DNA from: Adhaeribacter radiodurans
GTDB taxonomy: Bacteria; Bacteroidota; Bacteroidia; Cytophagales; Hymenobacteraceae
Assembly: GCF_014075995.1 (NCBI RefSeq)
Contig: NZ_CP055153.1
Span: 3,224,001 to 3,288,000, forward strand
Length of the DNA stretch: 64,000 nt
Direction: 5' to 3'
Both the position numbers and the translations under genes were made by a program. Position 1 is the stretch's first letter; each line of letters begins with the position of its first letter. Below, piece by piece: positions 28,113 to 36,751 of the stretch. The notes under the pieces were generated by a model. The model was not told the origin of the DNA and did not search any database. It saw only the letters and a program-made list of their open reading frames with translations.

Positions 28113-28313
28113 AACGTGAGTTCGATATAAGAATATAATAACAAAAAAGTATACCTGTATTAGTTAAAAGAATTAAATAGTAGAGTTTCCCGTTTATTTT
28201 GTCATTCTGGAAGAATCTAACCAGCAAGTAACCGGTTAGATTCTTCCAGAATGACAGAATTTAAAAAGATTAGCTTACTTTTTATGTGGATTTTCTTATC
28301 TCGAACTCACGTT
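28113..28313. mobile_element. MITE-like element with 21-bp terminal inverted repeats
   Basis: Terminal inverted repeats at 28113-28133 and 28293-28313 match at 20 of 21 positions (AACGTGAGTTCGA then T/G then ATAAGAA). The pentamer TTAAT lies directly outside both ends (28108-28112 and 28314-28318), as a target-site duplication would. The 201-bp element encodes nothing and holds a strong palindrome at its centre. The pentamer is AT-rich and could match by chance. Confidence 0.65.
28200..28256. repeat. Perfect palindrome, palindromic repeat family member 2
   Basis: 23-bp perfect arms (28200-28222 and 28234-28256) around an 11-nt loop; the arm holds GTCATTCTGGAAGAATCTAA. Lies inside the MITE-like element and is related to the repeat at 27873-28022. 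No poly-T tail, so not a normal terminator. Confidence 0.85.
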
Positions 28314-28359
28314 TTAATAGATTGTTAAAACTTTAGGGTATAACCCTTTTTACAAAAAG

Positions 28360-28389
28360 AAAAGCCTGCTTTCATGAAAGCAGGCTTTT
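28360..28389 (-). terminator. Terminator of the M48/YjgN operon
   Basis: 13-bp arms AAAAGCCTGCTTT / AAAGCAGGCTTTT around CATG; on the minus strand the stem is followed by TTTTCTTTTTG. 11 bp past the peptidase stop. Confidence 0.9.
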
Positions 28390-28400
28390 CCGTTTGATGT

Positions 28401-29504
28401 TTATTTTGATTGCTTTATCCGGTGCCAATAATAATTTAACGAATCAGGCATTTGACTGGTATACGGCTGTTGTTTTATCATTTTCTTAATTTGGTTCATC
28501 CGGGCAGTCAGCGGAGGGTGCGTACTTAAAAACTCATCCGGCGCTTCGTTTCCAGAGTTTTTTTCTTCTTGCTTTAACCGTTGAAACAACATTACCATTC
28601 CCTTCGGATTTATGCGGTTTTGGCGTAGTACGTTAAAACCAAATTCATCAGCCTCCTGTTCTAGTTTACGGCTATACTCCAGTTGCTTCAGCATATCCGC
28701 ATTTTGAATAACAACGCTGGTTATCCCTGAAACATCCCCTAAAATTAAAGATATAAATAAGTAACTTCCCAAACTTCTAAACAAAGCCCGGGTAGTATGC
28801 CGGTTTTGGATGTGACCCGCCTCGTGCCCTAACAGAGCGGCCAGTTCTTCGGGTTTTTGCATGCGATTTAATATACCACTATGCACCATTAAATAACCGC
28901 CCGGTAAAGCAAAAGCATTCGGATTATTTTCTTTAATTACCGTAACGTGAAGTTTGTAAGCACTATTTATACGTAGTTGCCGCATAAAACCCCGTACCTC
29001 GCGGGTTAGTTCTGGTTCTATTGTAGCTGATTTTGTTATTTGCTGGTGCAGTTGTTTCCCTAGATACTCGTCGGTAGCTTGCGGAATAATACGGGCTACT
29101 CTATCTGCTAGTCTGGGTAAGCCCCAGAAATAAAAGCCAAATACTAAAACCAACAAAATCAAGGCGGCTACCCACAACCACCGGGGTATCTTGTTTTCTG
29201 ATATAATAACCGGAGGTTTATGGTAGGGAATTGGACTATACTGTTTTGCGAATGCTTCTTTAAACCCCGGACTACTTACTTCTAATCTTTGAATGGGATA
29301 ATCTCCGTAACAAAGGGTAATAGTATCTTGATCGGCGAATAATTCTTTTTGAATACGAAAAGGTTGCCAATAAACAGTAAGCGGCACTGCCTGGTCTGGT
29401 ACCAGATACGTAATTCGTACCTGGCCCGGATCCAGCATTACCTGGGCAGAATAAGGTCGGGAAGAATTTCCATCGAAATAAGTGCCGGTAAAAGCAGAAT
29501 TCAT
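28401..29504 (-). CDS. M48 family metallopeptidase, membrane-anchored
   Basis: 367 residues. N-terminal about 1-95 is a beta-rich domain, one transmembrane helix at about 108-128, then the peptidase domain with HEAGH (His227, Glu228, His231) in LLGHEAGHIQNRHTTRALF and a downstream EQEADEFGFNVL supplying the third zinc ligand. Resembles periplasmic M48C/LoiP-BepA-like enzymes in the catalytic part. It starts 12 bp after the YjgN stop, so the two form an operon, an arrangement seen repeatedly in bacteria. Confidence 0.92.
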   Translation of the reverse strand: MNSAFTGTYFDGNSSRPYSAQVMLDPGQVRITYLVPDQAVPLTVYWQPFRIQKELFADQDTITLCYGDYPIQRLEVSSPGFKEAFAKQYSPIPYHKPPVIISENKIPRWLWVAALILLVLVFGFYFWGLPRLADRVARIIPQATDEYLGKQLHQQITKSATIEPELTREVRGFMRQLRINSAYKLHVTVIKENNPNAFALPGGYLMVHSGILNRMQKPEELAALLGHEAGHIQNRHTTRALFRSLGSYLFISLILGDVSGITSVVIQNADMLKQLEYSRKLEQEADEFGFNVLRQNRINPKGMVMLFQRLKQEEKNSGNEAPDEFLSTHPPLTARMNQIKKMIKQQPYTSQMPDSLNYYWHRIKQSK

Positions 29505-29516
29505 ACGGCAATTTAC

Positions 29517-30476
29517 TTATACCAAATTCAAATCCAGCATATCGGCTACATCTTCGTAAGTAGCATTTTGGTATTGCTCTTCGGTTTGTACTAAACCATC
29601 CGGATCAAAAAAGCCTTCTAATTCAGTATTAGCCAATAAATAACGCAAGGTACGTACCGTTACAAGCGGTGCCCCTAAACCTAAAGTAAAGATTAAAATA
29701 AAAAGATTTACTATTTCTAACTTCGCTAATCCCCAACCGGTAATATTAATTTCCAGGTGGGCATACTCGCCATTTTGATGTAAAAAGATATTATTTACTA
29801 AATGTTTATAAAGGTCACGCGTCATAAAGAAATAGTATACCCCAAGAGTCAGAATGGTTAATAGTTGTCCTTTTAATAAAATCATGAAAAGCTCACTGGC
29901 ACTACCTTCAAACGAAAACTGTGCATCGCCGAAACGTAAATTCCCGATTATTTCTCTCCGTAAATTAGTTATAAACCAGGGCATATAAATTCCAAACGAA
30001 AATAAGGTTAGAAATAAATTCACGAAAAATACGCTGTATAAACTTTTTAGAGAACCCCTATAGCCAAAATGAATACCCCGCCAGGAAGACCGGGAAGTTC
30101 GGTAACGCATAGAACCATGCAAAGCCATTGGAATAAGGAATGCAGTTCCTAAGTATACAATTGCAATTCCTATTTTTACTAAATTAGGGTCTCCGGATAA
30201 GGCAAAACCTACCAGTACGGCATAAAGCACCATAAAAAGACCAATGGCTTTAATAAACCCTTTAAACATTTCCTTACCGGTACCATGAAAGGTGAAGCGA
30301 CTACCGGCAAATTCGGTTTTCTGGTAAAGGTACCGGAGTTTATTCGCTTTTGCCCAAGGATAATAAATGCCTAAAGTAACAGCCGTAAGTACCCAATTTG
30401 CTACTTGCAATTCGAAATAACTACCGCTTTTACCATGAAAAGTAAATTTTTTAGATTCGGTGTAAACTTCATTCAT
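29517..30476 (-). CDS. YjgN family (DUF898) membrane protein
   Basis: 319 residues with about six hydrophobic segments and the repeated DUF898 signature: FTFHGKSGSYFELQVANWVLTAVTLGIYYPWAKANKLRY and again SFEGSASELFMILLKGQLLTILTLGVYYFF. The protein is thus an internal duplication. Function unknown. Operon with the M48 peptidase; a long palindrome lies in its upstream region. Confidence 0.9.
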   Translation of the reverse strand: MNEVYTESKKFTFHGKSGSYFELQVANWVLTAVTLGIYYPWAKANKLRYLYQKTEFAGSRFTFHGTGKEMFKGFIKAIGLFMVLYAVLVGFALSGDPNLVKIGIAIVYLGTAFLIPMALHGSMRYRTSRSSWRGIHFGYRGSLKSLYSVFFVNLFLTLFSFGIYMPWFITNLRREIIGNLRFGDAQFSFEGSASELFMILLKGQLLTILTLGVYYFFMTRDLYKHLVNNIFLHQNGEYAHLEINITGWGLAKLEIVNLFILIFTLGLGAPLVTVRTLRYLLANTELEGFFDPDGLVQTEEQYQNATYEDVADMLDLNLV

Positions 30477-30519
30477 AAGTATTTAAATAAAGAGTGAAAA
30501 CTATTTTTTACTCCTTATG

Positions 30520-30569
30520 CAAATACATTACCGATTTTTAATATATTATTTATAATATATTAAAAATCG
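30520..30569 (-). promoter_or_regulatory. Putative promoter box and 38-bp perfect palindrome upstream of yjgN operon
   Basis: A perfect palindrome with 18-bp arms (30532-30549 and 30552-30569, arms CGATTTTTAATATATTAT) and 2-bp centre lies 56 bp before the YjgN start. A TGTATTTG box on the minus strand (30520-30527) matches the Bacteroidota -7 consensus at seven of eight positions, which would put the palindrome around the -33 region. Operator or cruciform role is inferred. Confidence 0.5.
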
Positions 30570-30572
30570 TAA

Positions 30573-30603
30573 AAAAACCACTATTTATTTTTAGTGGCTT
30601 TTT
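30573..30603 (-). terminator. Terminator of the GH5-like gene
   Basis: Stem AAACCACT / AGTGGCTTT with a 10-nt AT loop; minus-strand tail of seven T. 18 bp past the stop. Confidence 0.8.
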
Positions 30604-30621
30604 AGAAGAAAATTTACCTTA

Positions 30622-31800
30622 CTACATAGCAGCAGCTTTCGCTCTTTTCTTTGTTTTAATTTTCTTAGAACCTTTGCTTTTTGCAGAAGCTTTTTCTTTA
30701 ATAATGTTTTGAATAAAAGCTACTTCGGCTGCTTTATAAGGCTCACCGTTGGACCGGTAAATATCATGGAACCAAAGTTCGGGTTCAGAAGCATAAACTT
30801 TTTGCCACGAATTCCAGGGATAAATAGTGTTGGATTTACCTGCTACAAAGCCCCAGTTAATCATGGCTACATTGTATTTGCTGGCTACGGGCAACGAGCG
30901 CTCAAATACACTTTTATTACCCCTCGACATGTATTCGGTGCAAATTAAAGGTTTGCCGTATTGTTGTAGGTACACAATGCGTTTTTCGAGTTCGGGGGCA
31001 TCGTCGTAGTTATGAAACGAAATTACATCAGAATTTTCTACCTGGATTTTTTCGATTGGTTTTAATTTATCCGGAGTAGACCAGTCGCCGGCCCAGATAC
31101 CACAGGTAAGCGGCTGCGACGGATTAGCCGAACGGGCCCAGGTAAAAACCTGGGGTAACAAGTTCGTAATTAATTCTACTTTGTTAACGGGCTCCCAGCG
31201 GTTATAGCTGGAATTATTCATGTTGTCCGGCTCGTTCCACACATCCCAGCCTAAAATGCGGGCATCCTCTTTAAATTGGCCTATTACTCCGGTCACGTAT
31301 TTTTCCAGCTGTGGATATTGCTTAGGGTCTTTCAAAATATCAGCTCCCGGTCCTTGTACCCAACCGGAATTATGTAAACCTATCACCGGTTCGTGCTGCT
31401 TTCCCAACCGCGGAAAAGGGTCCCAGCAGGAATCAAATAATACAAACAAAGGCCGGATTTTGTGTTTGGCACAAATGTCTAAAAACTGGTTAATGCGCTC
31501 CGTAAATCCCGCCTGATCGGCGTTCCAGAGTTGATCGTGCAGAAAAACCCGCATGGTATTAAAGCCTAGGTTTTCCGCCATAGCCATTTCTTTTTCCAGA
31601 GTAGCGGGATCAAAAGTTTCAGCCTGCCACATTTCTAGCTGGTTAATTGCATTTACCGGTACGTAATTAGCCCCGAGTAGCCAAGGCTGCTGAGCATACC
31701 AGGCATTAGCCTGTTCTTTCGTCCAGACAGAACGCTGAGCAAATGAATGAGAATATACAAAAAGAAAAACTAATAAAAGTAGATGTTTTATAGATCGCAT
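30622..31800 (-). CDS. Secreted GH5-like glycoside hydrolase (clan A)
   Basis: 392 residues with a signal peptide (MRSIKHLLLLVFLFVYSHSFAQ). TIM-barrel clan-A marks: acid/base Glu190 in WDVWNEPDN and nucleophile Glu289 in LICTEYMSRG, with N-terminal LGANYVPVNAINQLEMW and RVFLHDQLW. It probably acts on a beta-1,4-linked plant glycan (mannan, xylan or glucan); the linkage cannot be told here. The last 25 residues are Lys/Ala/Ser-rich and low complexity. A sulfatase gene lies about 1.1 kb upstream on the same strand, across a repeat element. Confidence 0.85.
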   Translation of the reverse strand: MRSIKHLLLLVFLFVYSHSFAQRSVWTKEQANAWYAQQPWLLGANYVPVNAINQLEMWQAETFDPATLEKEMAMAENLGFNTMRVFLHDQLWNADQAGFTERINQFLDICAKHKIRPLFVLFDSCWDPFPRLGKQHEPVIGLHNSGWVQGPGADILKDPKQYPQLEKYVTGVIGQFKEDARILGWDVWNEPDNMNNSSYNRWEPVNKVELITNLLPQVFTWARSANPSQPLTCGIWAGDWSTPDKLKPIEKIQVENSDVISFHNYDDAPELEKRIVYLQQYGKPLICTEYMSRGNKSVFERSLPVASKYNVAMINWGFVAGKSNTIYPWNSWQKVYASEPELWFHDIYRSNGEPYKAAEVAFIQNIIKEKASAKSKGSKKIKTKKRAKAAAM

Positions 31801-31966
31801 CGGATATAGAATTTAGTTAAAACCGGGTTTTTGAAGGTGGAAGCAGATGCTGCTATTTTGCGGTTTTAATATTACTAAATTCTGGATAACAGAGGCAGAT
31901 TAATTTTATAATCTAAGGGTTATACCCAATAGTAAGAAGTAGTTGCTATAGCGAACTTTGATGTTG

Positions 31967-32556
31967 TTCTTTGGAGCCGGTTCCCGTCTCCAGACGGCGG
32001 TGCTAACTTGTTTGATATTTCAAGTTTTGCCTCGTGGCCGGCGGGCCTCGTTTGGCTCTTCCGCCCTCGCTAGCCTTCCTTCCCTCGCCTTCGTCTGCGG
32101 AATGCCTCCGACACCGGAATCCTAGCAGGTGCTCCAGAGCCAAACTGGAGTCTTTGCTGGTAGCTACTGTTTTTATTTTTTTAGTTGTAATAGATAGTAT
32201 TAAGCTGACTTCATCAGGATTAACTGAGAGAGGAAGTAGAACCGGAAAGTTTAATTCCGGTAATTCTTATCATAAGTAGCAGCCCATTAAAATCATTTCC
32301 TTTCTTTTCCTTAATTATTCAAGTTAATGAAACAAGAGGTGGAAGAAAAGCAGTAGCTACAAGAACTGATACCAGTTTGGCTATTGAGAGCCTTTTAGCG
32401 TTCCGGTGCTGCAAAGCAGCATGGCGCAACGCAGTGAGCCAAGGTTCGCTAAACCGCCCGAGATAGCCAAACGAGGCCCGCCGGCCATGAGGCAAAACTT
32501 AAAGTTAAAAAGTTAATTAGCACCACAGCCTGGAGCCTTGAAAAGGCTCCAAAGAA
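31967..32556. repeat. 590-bp nested inverted-repeat element
   Basis: Three nested inverted pairs in one 1.1-kb gap. Outer TTCTTTGGAGCC (31967-31978 with 32545-32556). Middle, 36 bp with one mismatch (32022-32057 with 32465-32500, core GGCCGGCGGGCCTCGTTTGG). Inner, AGCCAAACTGG...GTAGCTACTG (32138-32169 with 32351-32382). The arms are GC-rich against AT-rich surroundings, and no credible protein is encoded. It looks like a non-coding mobile or structural repeat. Confidence 0.75.
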
Positions 32557-32904
32557 AAAGCCTACTAACAAGCAAAATCTATAATAGCTTTTTGAAACAA
32601 TGTGATATAATATATAATCTTAACACCAAATCAATCCACCTAAATTTTACGCCAAGTAGATATAAAATAAAAAAATAGATAAGAGATAAAAGCTTAATAA
32701 AGTAAATCCGCGTTTCCTAACATTGTCCTCCAGGAGAAAACTATTTTACTAAATAGCCTAAAATATGCCTTCTGAATGACGAAATCTTAATAAATAATTT
32801 TACTCGAATATTTAGTAAGATGATTAAAAAATTATGACTTTCTAAATTCATCTTTTTATAGATATTAAATAAAACTTACTGCCATAATATTAACTTCAAC
32901 GCCG
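32557..32904. other. AT-rich intergenic stretch after the sulfatase gene
   Basis: 348 bp with no credible frame or hairpin recognised. Confidence 0.4.
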
Positions 32905-34455
32905 CTAATATTGATTTGGATGTAAGTAATCGCCGTCGCGCATTTTTATGGTGCGTTTAAGAGGAACTTGCATGCCTCCGGTGCTTTCCAGCCAATCATA
33001 AAGTTCGCCGGCTAATTGTTTTACCAGGGCTTGATGTTCGGGTTTAGCTATAAGGTTATTGACTTCCTCCGGATCGTTTTGAAGATCGAATAATTCGTTG
33101 GTGTCCCAGATTCCCTGATACCGAATGTATTTATACCTCCCGCTACGTACCGCAAAAACAGTTGGAGTTTGCGGAAAATCATACTCCCAATAATACTCGT
33201 AAAAAGCTTTGTCGCGCCACGGCATTTGCTTGCCTTGCAACAAAGGTAAAAAAGATTGGCCTTGCATCTGTGACGGAGTTGGTTTCCCCGCCACTGCCAG
33301 AATAGTAGGAGCAATATCAATATTTTGTATGACCTGCGTAATTTTAGTACCAGGCTTAATTACGTCCGGATAACGCATCAGCAAAGGAACCCGCATCGAT
33401 TCTTCGTAGGCGTGACGCTTATCAATCAAACCATGTTCCCCGAACGAAAAACCATTGTCGCCCATGTAAATAACTAAGGTATTTTTATCAATACCCGCTT
33501 TTTTAAGATAATCCAACACCTGACCAATACTCTCATCTACACCCAACAAAGTTTCGCAGTAACGGCGGTAAAAATCATCGAAATTAATGCGTCCGTGGTA
33601 CATGTAATCGACGCCGTGCCAGCTATACCGTTGCTTTTTCACCCATTCCGGAATACCTGCCAGGTTCACCTCTGTCTTCATTTCGGGGTTTACCGCCACT
33701 TTATTTCGCAAGGGCCAGGTATTACTCGTATCGGTTGCCGTCAGAAACATGGAAGCCGGATAACGAACCGGCATGTTTTTATAACGACCCCGATGACGTT
33801 TAGCGGGTTCAAATTCGGCGTGCACTCCTTTGTGGGATAAGTACATAAAAAAAGGCTTTTGCTTATCCTGTTGCTTCATCCAATCAATAGCATGTTGCGT
33901 TAGTAAATCAGAAATATACGTGCTATCCGAATAAGTTACTTGTTTACCATTTATGTTAAGCTTAGGATTATAGTACACTCCCTGGCCCCGGAAACTTTCC
34001 CAATGGTGAAAACCTGGTTGCGGTTCGTCTTCGGTATTGCCCATGTGCCACTTGCCAAAAAATGCGGTTCGGTAACCTGCTTCCTGCAAGTACTGCGGAA
34101 AAAAAGTTAAACCTTTTGGTAAAGGTGCCTGATTATCGACAATGGTGTGCGTATGGGCATACTGACCGGTTAAAATAGAAGCGCGACTCGGCGAGCAAAG
34201 AGCGGTGCTGACATAGGCATTCTGGAGATGCGCGCCTTCTTTGGCCAGCCGATCCATGTTAGGCGTTTGCAGACCAGGTACTTTACCCGTAAAACCCATA
34301 AAATCGTAGCGGTGATCATCGGCCAGAATAAAAATTACATTGGCGGGTTTACCCGTGCCCGATTGTTTTTTTGCCCTTTGCGCCCAGCTTTGGTTACTAA
34401 AAGCCAGCAAAATAAACACCAAAGCCCAACCTGATACTTTATGCCCGTACTTCAT
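32905..34455 (-). CDS. Secreted S1-family sulfatase
   Basis: 516 residues with a signal peptide (ALVFILLAFSNQSWAQ). The formylglycine motif CxPSR is present: Cys87 in TALCSPSRASILTGQ, matured by an anaerobic or FGE-type sulfatase-modifying enzyme not in this window. Metal ligands Asp46 and Asp47 in ADDHRYD, and GDNGFSFGEHGL with the usual downstream DN. The C-terminus (GGMQVPLKRTIKMRDGDYLHPNQY) recalls GlcNAc-6-sulfatase-like (S1_11) members, but subfamily is uncertain. Likely removes sulfate from a polysaccharide. Confidence 0.92.
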   Translation of the reverse strand: MKYGHKVSGWALVFILLAFSNQSWAQRAKKQSGTGKPANVIFILADDHRYDFMGFTGKVPGLQTPNMDRLAKEGAHLQNAYVSTALCSPSRASILTGQYAHTHTIVDNQAPLPKGLTFFPQYLQEAGYRTAFFGKWHMGNTEDEPQPGFHHWESFRGQGVYYNPKLNINGKQVTYSDSTYISDLLTQHAIDWMKQQDKQKPFFMYLSHKGVHAEFEPAKRHRGRYKNMPVRYPASMFLTATDTSNTWPLRNKVAVNPEMKTEVNLAGIPEWVKKQRYSWHGVDYMYHGRINFDDFYRRYCETLLGVDESIGQVLDYLKKAGIDKNTLVIYMGDNGFSFGEHGLIDKRHAYEESMRVPLLMRYPDVIKPGTKITQVIQNIDIAPTILAVAGKPTPSQMQGQSFLPLLQGKQMPWRDKAFYEYYWEYDFPQTPTVFAVRSGRYKYIRYQGIWDTNELFDLQNDPEEVNNLIAKPEHQALVKQLAGELYDWLESTGGMQVPLKRTIKMRDGDYLHPNQY

Positions 34456-34579
34456 ATTCTTTTAAAGTTTATGTTGCTATTATAGATCAAAATTTTAGAA
34501 AATAAAATTACTGAAGTATGGATTGATTCAGGAAGCTGAATCAATTCTATCAGAAAAAGTATTAATCTGTATGATAAAA

Positions 34580-35977
34580 TTACTTTAAGCAATTCAGCAC
34601 ATTATACATTTTCTGCACTACTTCCGGGGAAGAACCATTGTAGTTATTTACTAAAAAAGAAAAAACATATTGGTGCTTGTTAGAACTAGTATGATACCCG
34701 CAAAATCCTTTAACTCCGTGAATAGTACCGCTCTTCATTTTCATGTTGTTTAATTGTGGCAAACTGGCGTAAAAACTTTTAAACCAGGTTTGTTGTAAAG
34801 CATGTTGCAAAATACTTACCTGGGCATGAGCCGTTATACGGTTTAAGGGCGATAGCCCGGAACCATCTACCATGTTTAACTCCGACTCGGGAATATTCCG
34901 TTGCTTCCAGTAATTGCGTATAATTTCTAATCCGGATTCGGTAGAAGCTACTTTTTTGTTTTTATAAGCCAGGGATTTTACCAGAGCTTCGCTGTATAAG
35001 TTAATGCTTTTACGGTTTAGCCAGAAAATAATACTATCTAAAGGAGGAGAAACTACCGCGCATAAAGGAGCATAATCGGCTGCGGAAGTATGGGTGGTAC
35101 TTTTAATGGGTACATTCTTAGGAGTTTTTCCTCCTTCTTTCCCGAGAGAATCAAGTAAAGAGCGGATAAACTGGTGCATGGGCTGTGGCAGCGCTCCCGA
35201 AATTTTGAAATTACTTTGGTTTATTGGAATGGTGCCTCTGATAACTCCGGCAGGAGCGTTTAAAGGAAAGTAAATAAAAGCTTTATCACCGGTTCCGGGG
35301 GCGGCCGCAATAAGTTCTGAATGCAAAGAATAACCATACAAAGCAGGTTGTATACTCGCAATACTTACCGGGTTACCTAGATTTTTACCGGATTTTAAAA
35401 AAACATCAAACTGGTTTTCGTGCCAGTTTAGTTTAAAAGAACCAGCACCGTAGTAATTACCGATATCTTGCCAAACCCAACCATCCGGAATAGCTTCTCC
35501 CTCCCACCCTTGCGTATCTACCCGCACTTCCCGTATAGGAGCTGCCGCTTCTTTTTGAATAGCCTGACTTACTTTTTTGATTATTGCCTGTTCGGAAGTA
35601 CCAGCCCACCGCCAACTGCCTAAAGTAGGATCGCCGCTGGGCACAATTAATAACCTACCCTCTTCTTTGTTTTTAGAAAGAGCAAATTGGGTCTGAAATT
35701 GAAAATTTTTACCAAGCAGTTCATAAGCACTTACGCTGGTAATTACTTTCTGGGTAGAAGCGGGCACCATTCCTACTCTCCCATTTTTATCTAAAACAAT
35801 TTTACCTGTAGTGGCATCTACTACATACAATGATAAGGTGGCATTACGAAGTTGCGGATCGTTGGCAAATTTTTTATAAGCTGCATTAAGTTTTTCAGCA
35901 ACGGCCTGTGACCAGCCATAAGCCGGAAGAAAACTGATAAACAGGACTAATAGAACTCGGAGATGAAATGGTAACAT
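34580..35977 (-). CDS. dacB: D-alanyl-D-alanine carboxypeptidase/endopeptidase, PBP4 (S13) family
   Basis: 465 residues with a signal peptide (LVLFISFLPAYGWSQA). Penicillin-binding motifs: SxxK as Ser74-Lys77 (VPASTQKVIT), SxN in NRKSINLYSEALVKSL, and KSG at MKSGTIHGVKGFCGY in place of KTG. Periplasmic; trims or cleaves peptidoglycan cross-links. Starts at ATG 35977, monocistronic by spacing. Confidence 0.92.
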   Translation of the reverse strand: MLPFHLRVLLVLFISFLPAYGWSQAVAEKLNAAYKKFANDPQLRNATLSLYVVDATTGKIVLDKNGRVGMVPASTQKVITSVSAYELLGKNFQFQTQFALSKNKEEGRLLIVPSGDPTLGSWRWAGTSEQAIIKKVSQAIQKEAAAPIREVRVDTQGWEGEAIPDGWVWQDIGNYYGAGSFKLNWHENQFDVFLKSGKNLGNPVSIASIQPALYGYSLHSELIAAAPGTGDKAFIYFPLNAPAGVIRGTIPINQSNFKISGALPQPMHQFIRSLLDSLGKEGGKTPKNVPIKSTTHTSAADYAPLCAVVSPPLDSIIFWLNRKSINLYSEALVKSLAYKNKKVASTESGLEIIRNYWKQRNIPESELNMVDGSGLSPLNRITAHAQVSILQHALQQTWFKSFYASLPQLNNMKMKSGTIHGVKGFCGYHTSSNKHQYVFSFLVNNYNGSSPEVVQKMYNVLNCLK

Positions 35978-36311
35978 AATCTTTTACTTCAAAAGAAATA
36001 AAAGAAAGAAGTTTTCGCTAGAATTAAAAATTACCTAAACTTTCTTTGGCTAACGGATGGTAATCTTACGGGAGGAAGCAGTTTAATTAGTTGTGTTAAG
36101 GTTAATTATTCCTTTTAATAAATCCTGGATTAATAACCAGTAAATAAGCTGTATATCAATTCTTTAATATTAAGTTATCAGGATTATTATAGAGAGTCTT
36201 ACAGCACTTTTAATTGTATAAAATTTACTAAATATATCTTTTAGTTATAGGTGTTTGGGTCAAAGTAACTTCTTCTCAGAACCCATGTATTAAGTGCTAT
36301 CTTACTAAACA
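35978..36311. other. Intergenic, no gene seen
   Basis: 334 bp between dacB and the last unit of the cassette-like array. No attC-like palindrome could be recognised after the 36312 stop, so this may be the array end or a decayed site. Confidence 0.4.
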
Positions 36312-36500
36312 TCAACAGCAGTCCTGAAGAACCCGGTCATGCACGATGACTAATGTCATCCATAGCACGACTAAAATAGAAAGCACATTAAAAATGGTGA
36401 GTGTTGTATAGTAAATTTTCTGAGAATCGTGGGGCTGGTGAATCATCTTTTTAGCGTAAAACTTAGAAGCAATGGGAATTAAGGCTACCAATACTAACAC
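36312..36500 (-). CDS. Small membrane protein, possibly decayed, last unit of cassette-like array
   Basis: The frame from a GTG at 36500 gives 62 residues with two hydrophobic stretches (LVLVALIPIASKF and LTIFNVLSILVVLWMTLVIV). The frame extends upstream to a stop near 36568 without an ATG, adding another hydrophobic segment (FLSLIGIAITGLYPGIF), so the true start may be non-ATG or the gene may have lost its beginning. No family recognised. It is the unit downstream of attC-like site E. Confidence 0.4.
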   Translation of the reverse strand: MLVLVALIPIASKFYAKKMIHQPHDSQKIYYTTLTIFNVLSILVVLWMTLVIVHDRVLQDCC

Positions 36501-36619
36501 AAAAATTCCCGGATAAAGACCAGTAATGGCAATACCTATAAGGCTGAGAAATCTATAAAAGATTGCATGGTTCTAATTAGTTGTCCAACCATACACAGGA
36601 CTTTATTTTAATATTGCTG

Positions 36620-36745
36620 CTAACCTTAGGTTTAAGTAAAGTTGGGGAATTAGGTGCACTATCTTTTTAAGATGTATCGACTTTAATAAAAGTACAACTT
36701 TATAGAATGGGTACTTTCACCCCAATATAATTCAAGCTATGTTGG
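36620..36745 (-). other. attC-like palindrome E, after the LamG gene
   Basis: About 126 bp. Arms 36620-36647 and 36720-36745 are imperfectly complementary, sharing end CTAAC/GTTGG, a TAG-TT-AA block and TTGGGG/CCCCAA. On the minus strand it begins just after the LamG stop (36752), with a TGCCAAC box, and ends with GTTAGCA. An inner hairpin AAGTAC/GTACTT occupies the middle. Confidence 0.55.
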
Positions 36746-36751
36746 CAGTTG

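Noticed and set aside
28200-28256. Possible CRISPR repeat
   Set aside because: Only one perfect palindrome, with no regularly spaced copies or spacers and no cas genes.
32034-32279. 81-codon plus-strand frame in the nested repeat gap
   Set aside because: It runs through repeat arms, has low-complexity composition and no family likeness; the repeat explains the sequence.
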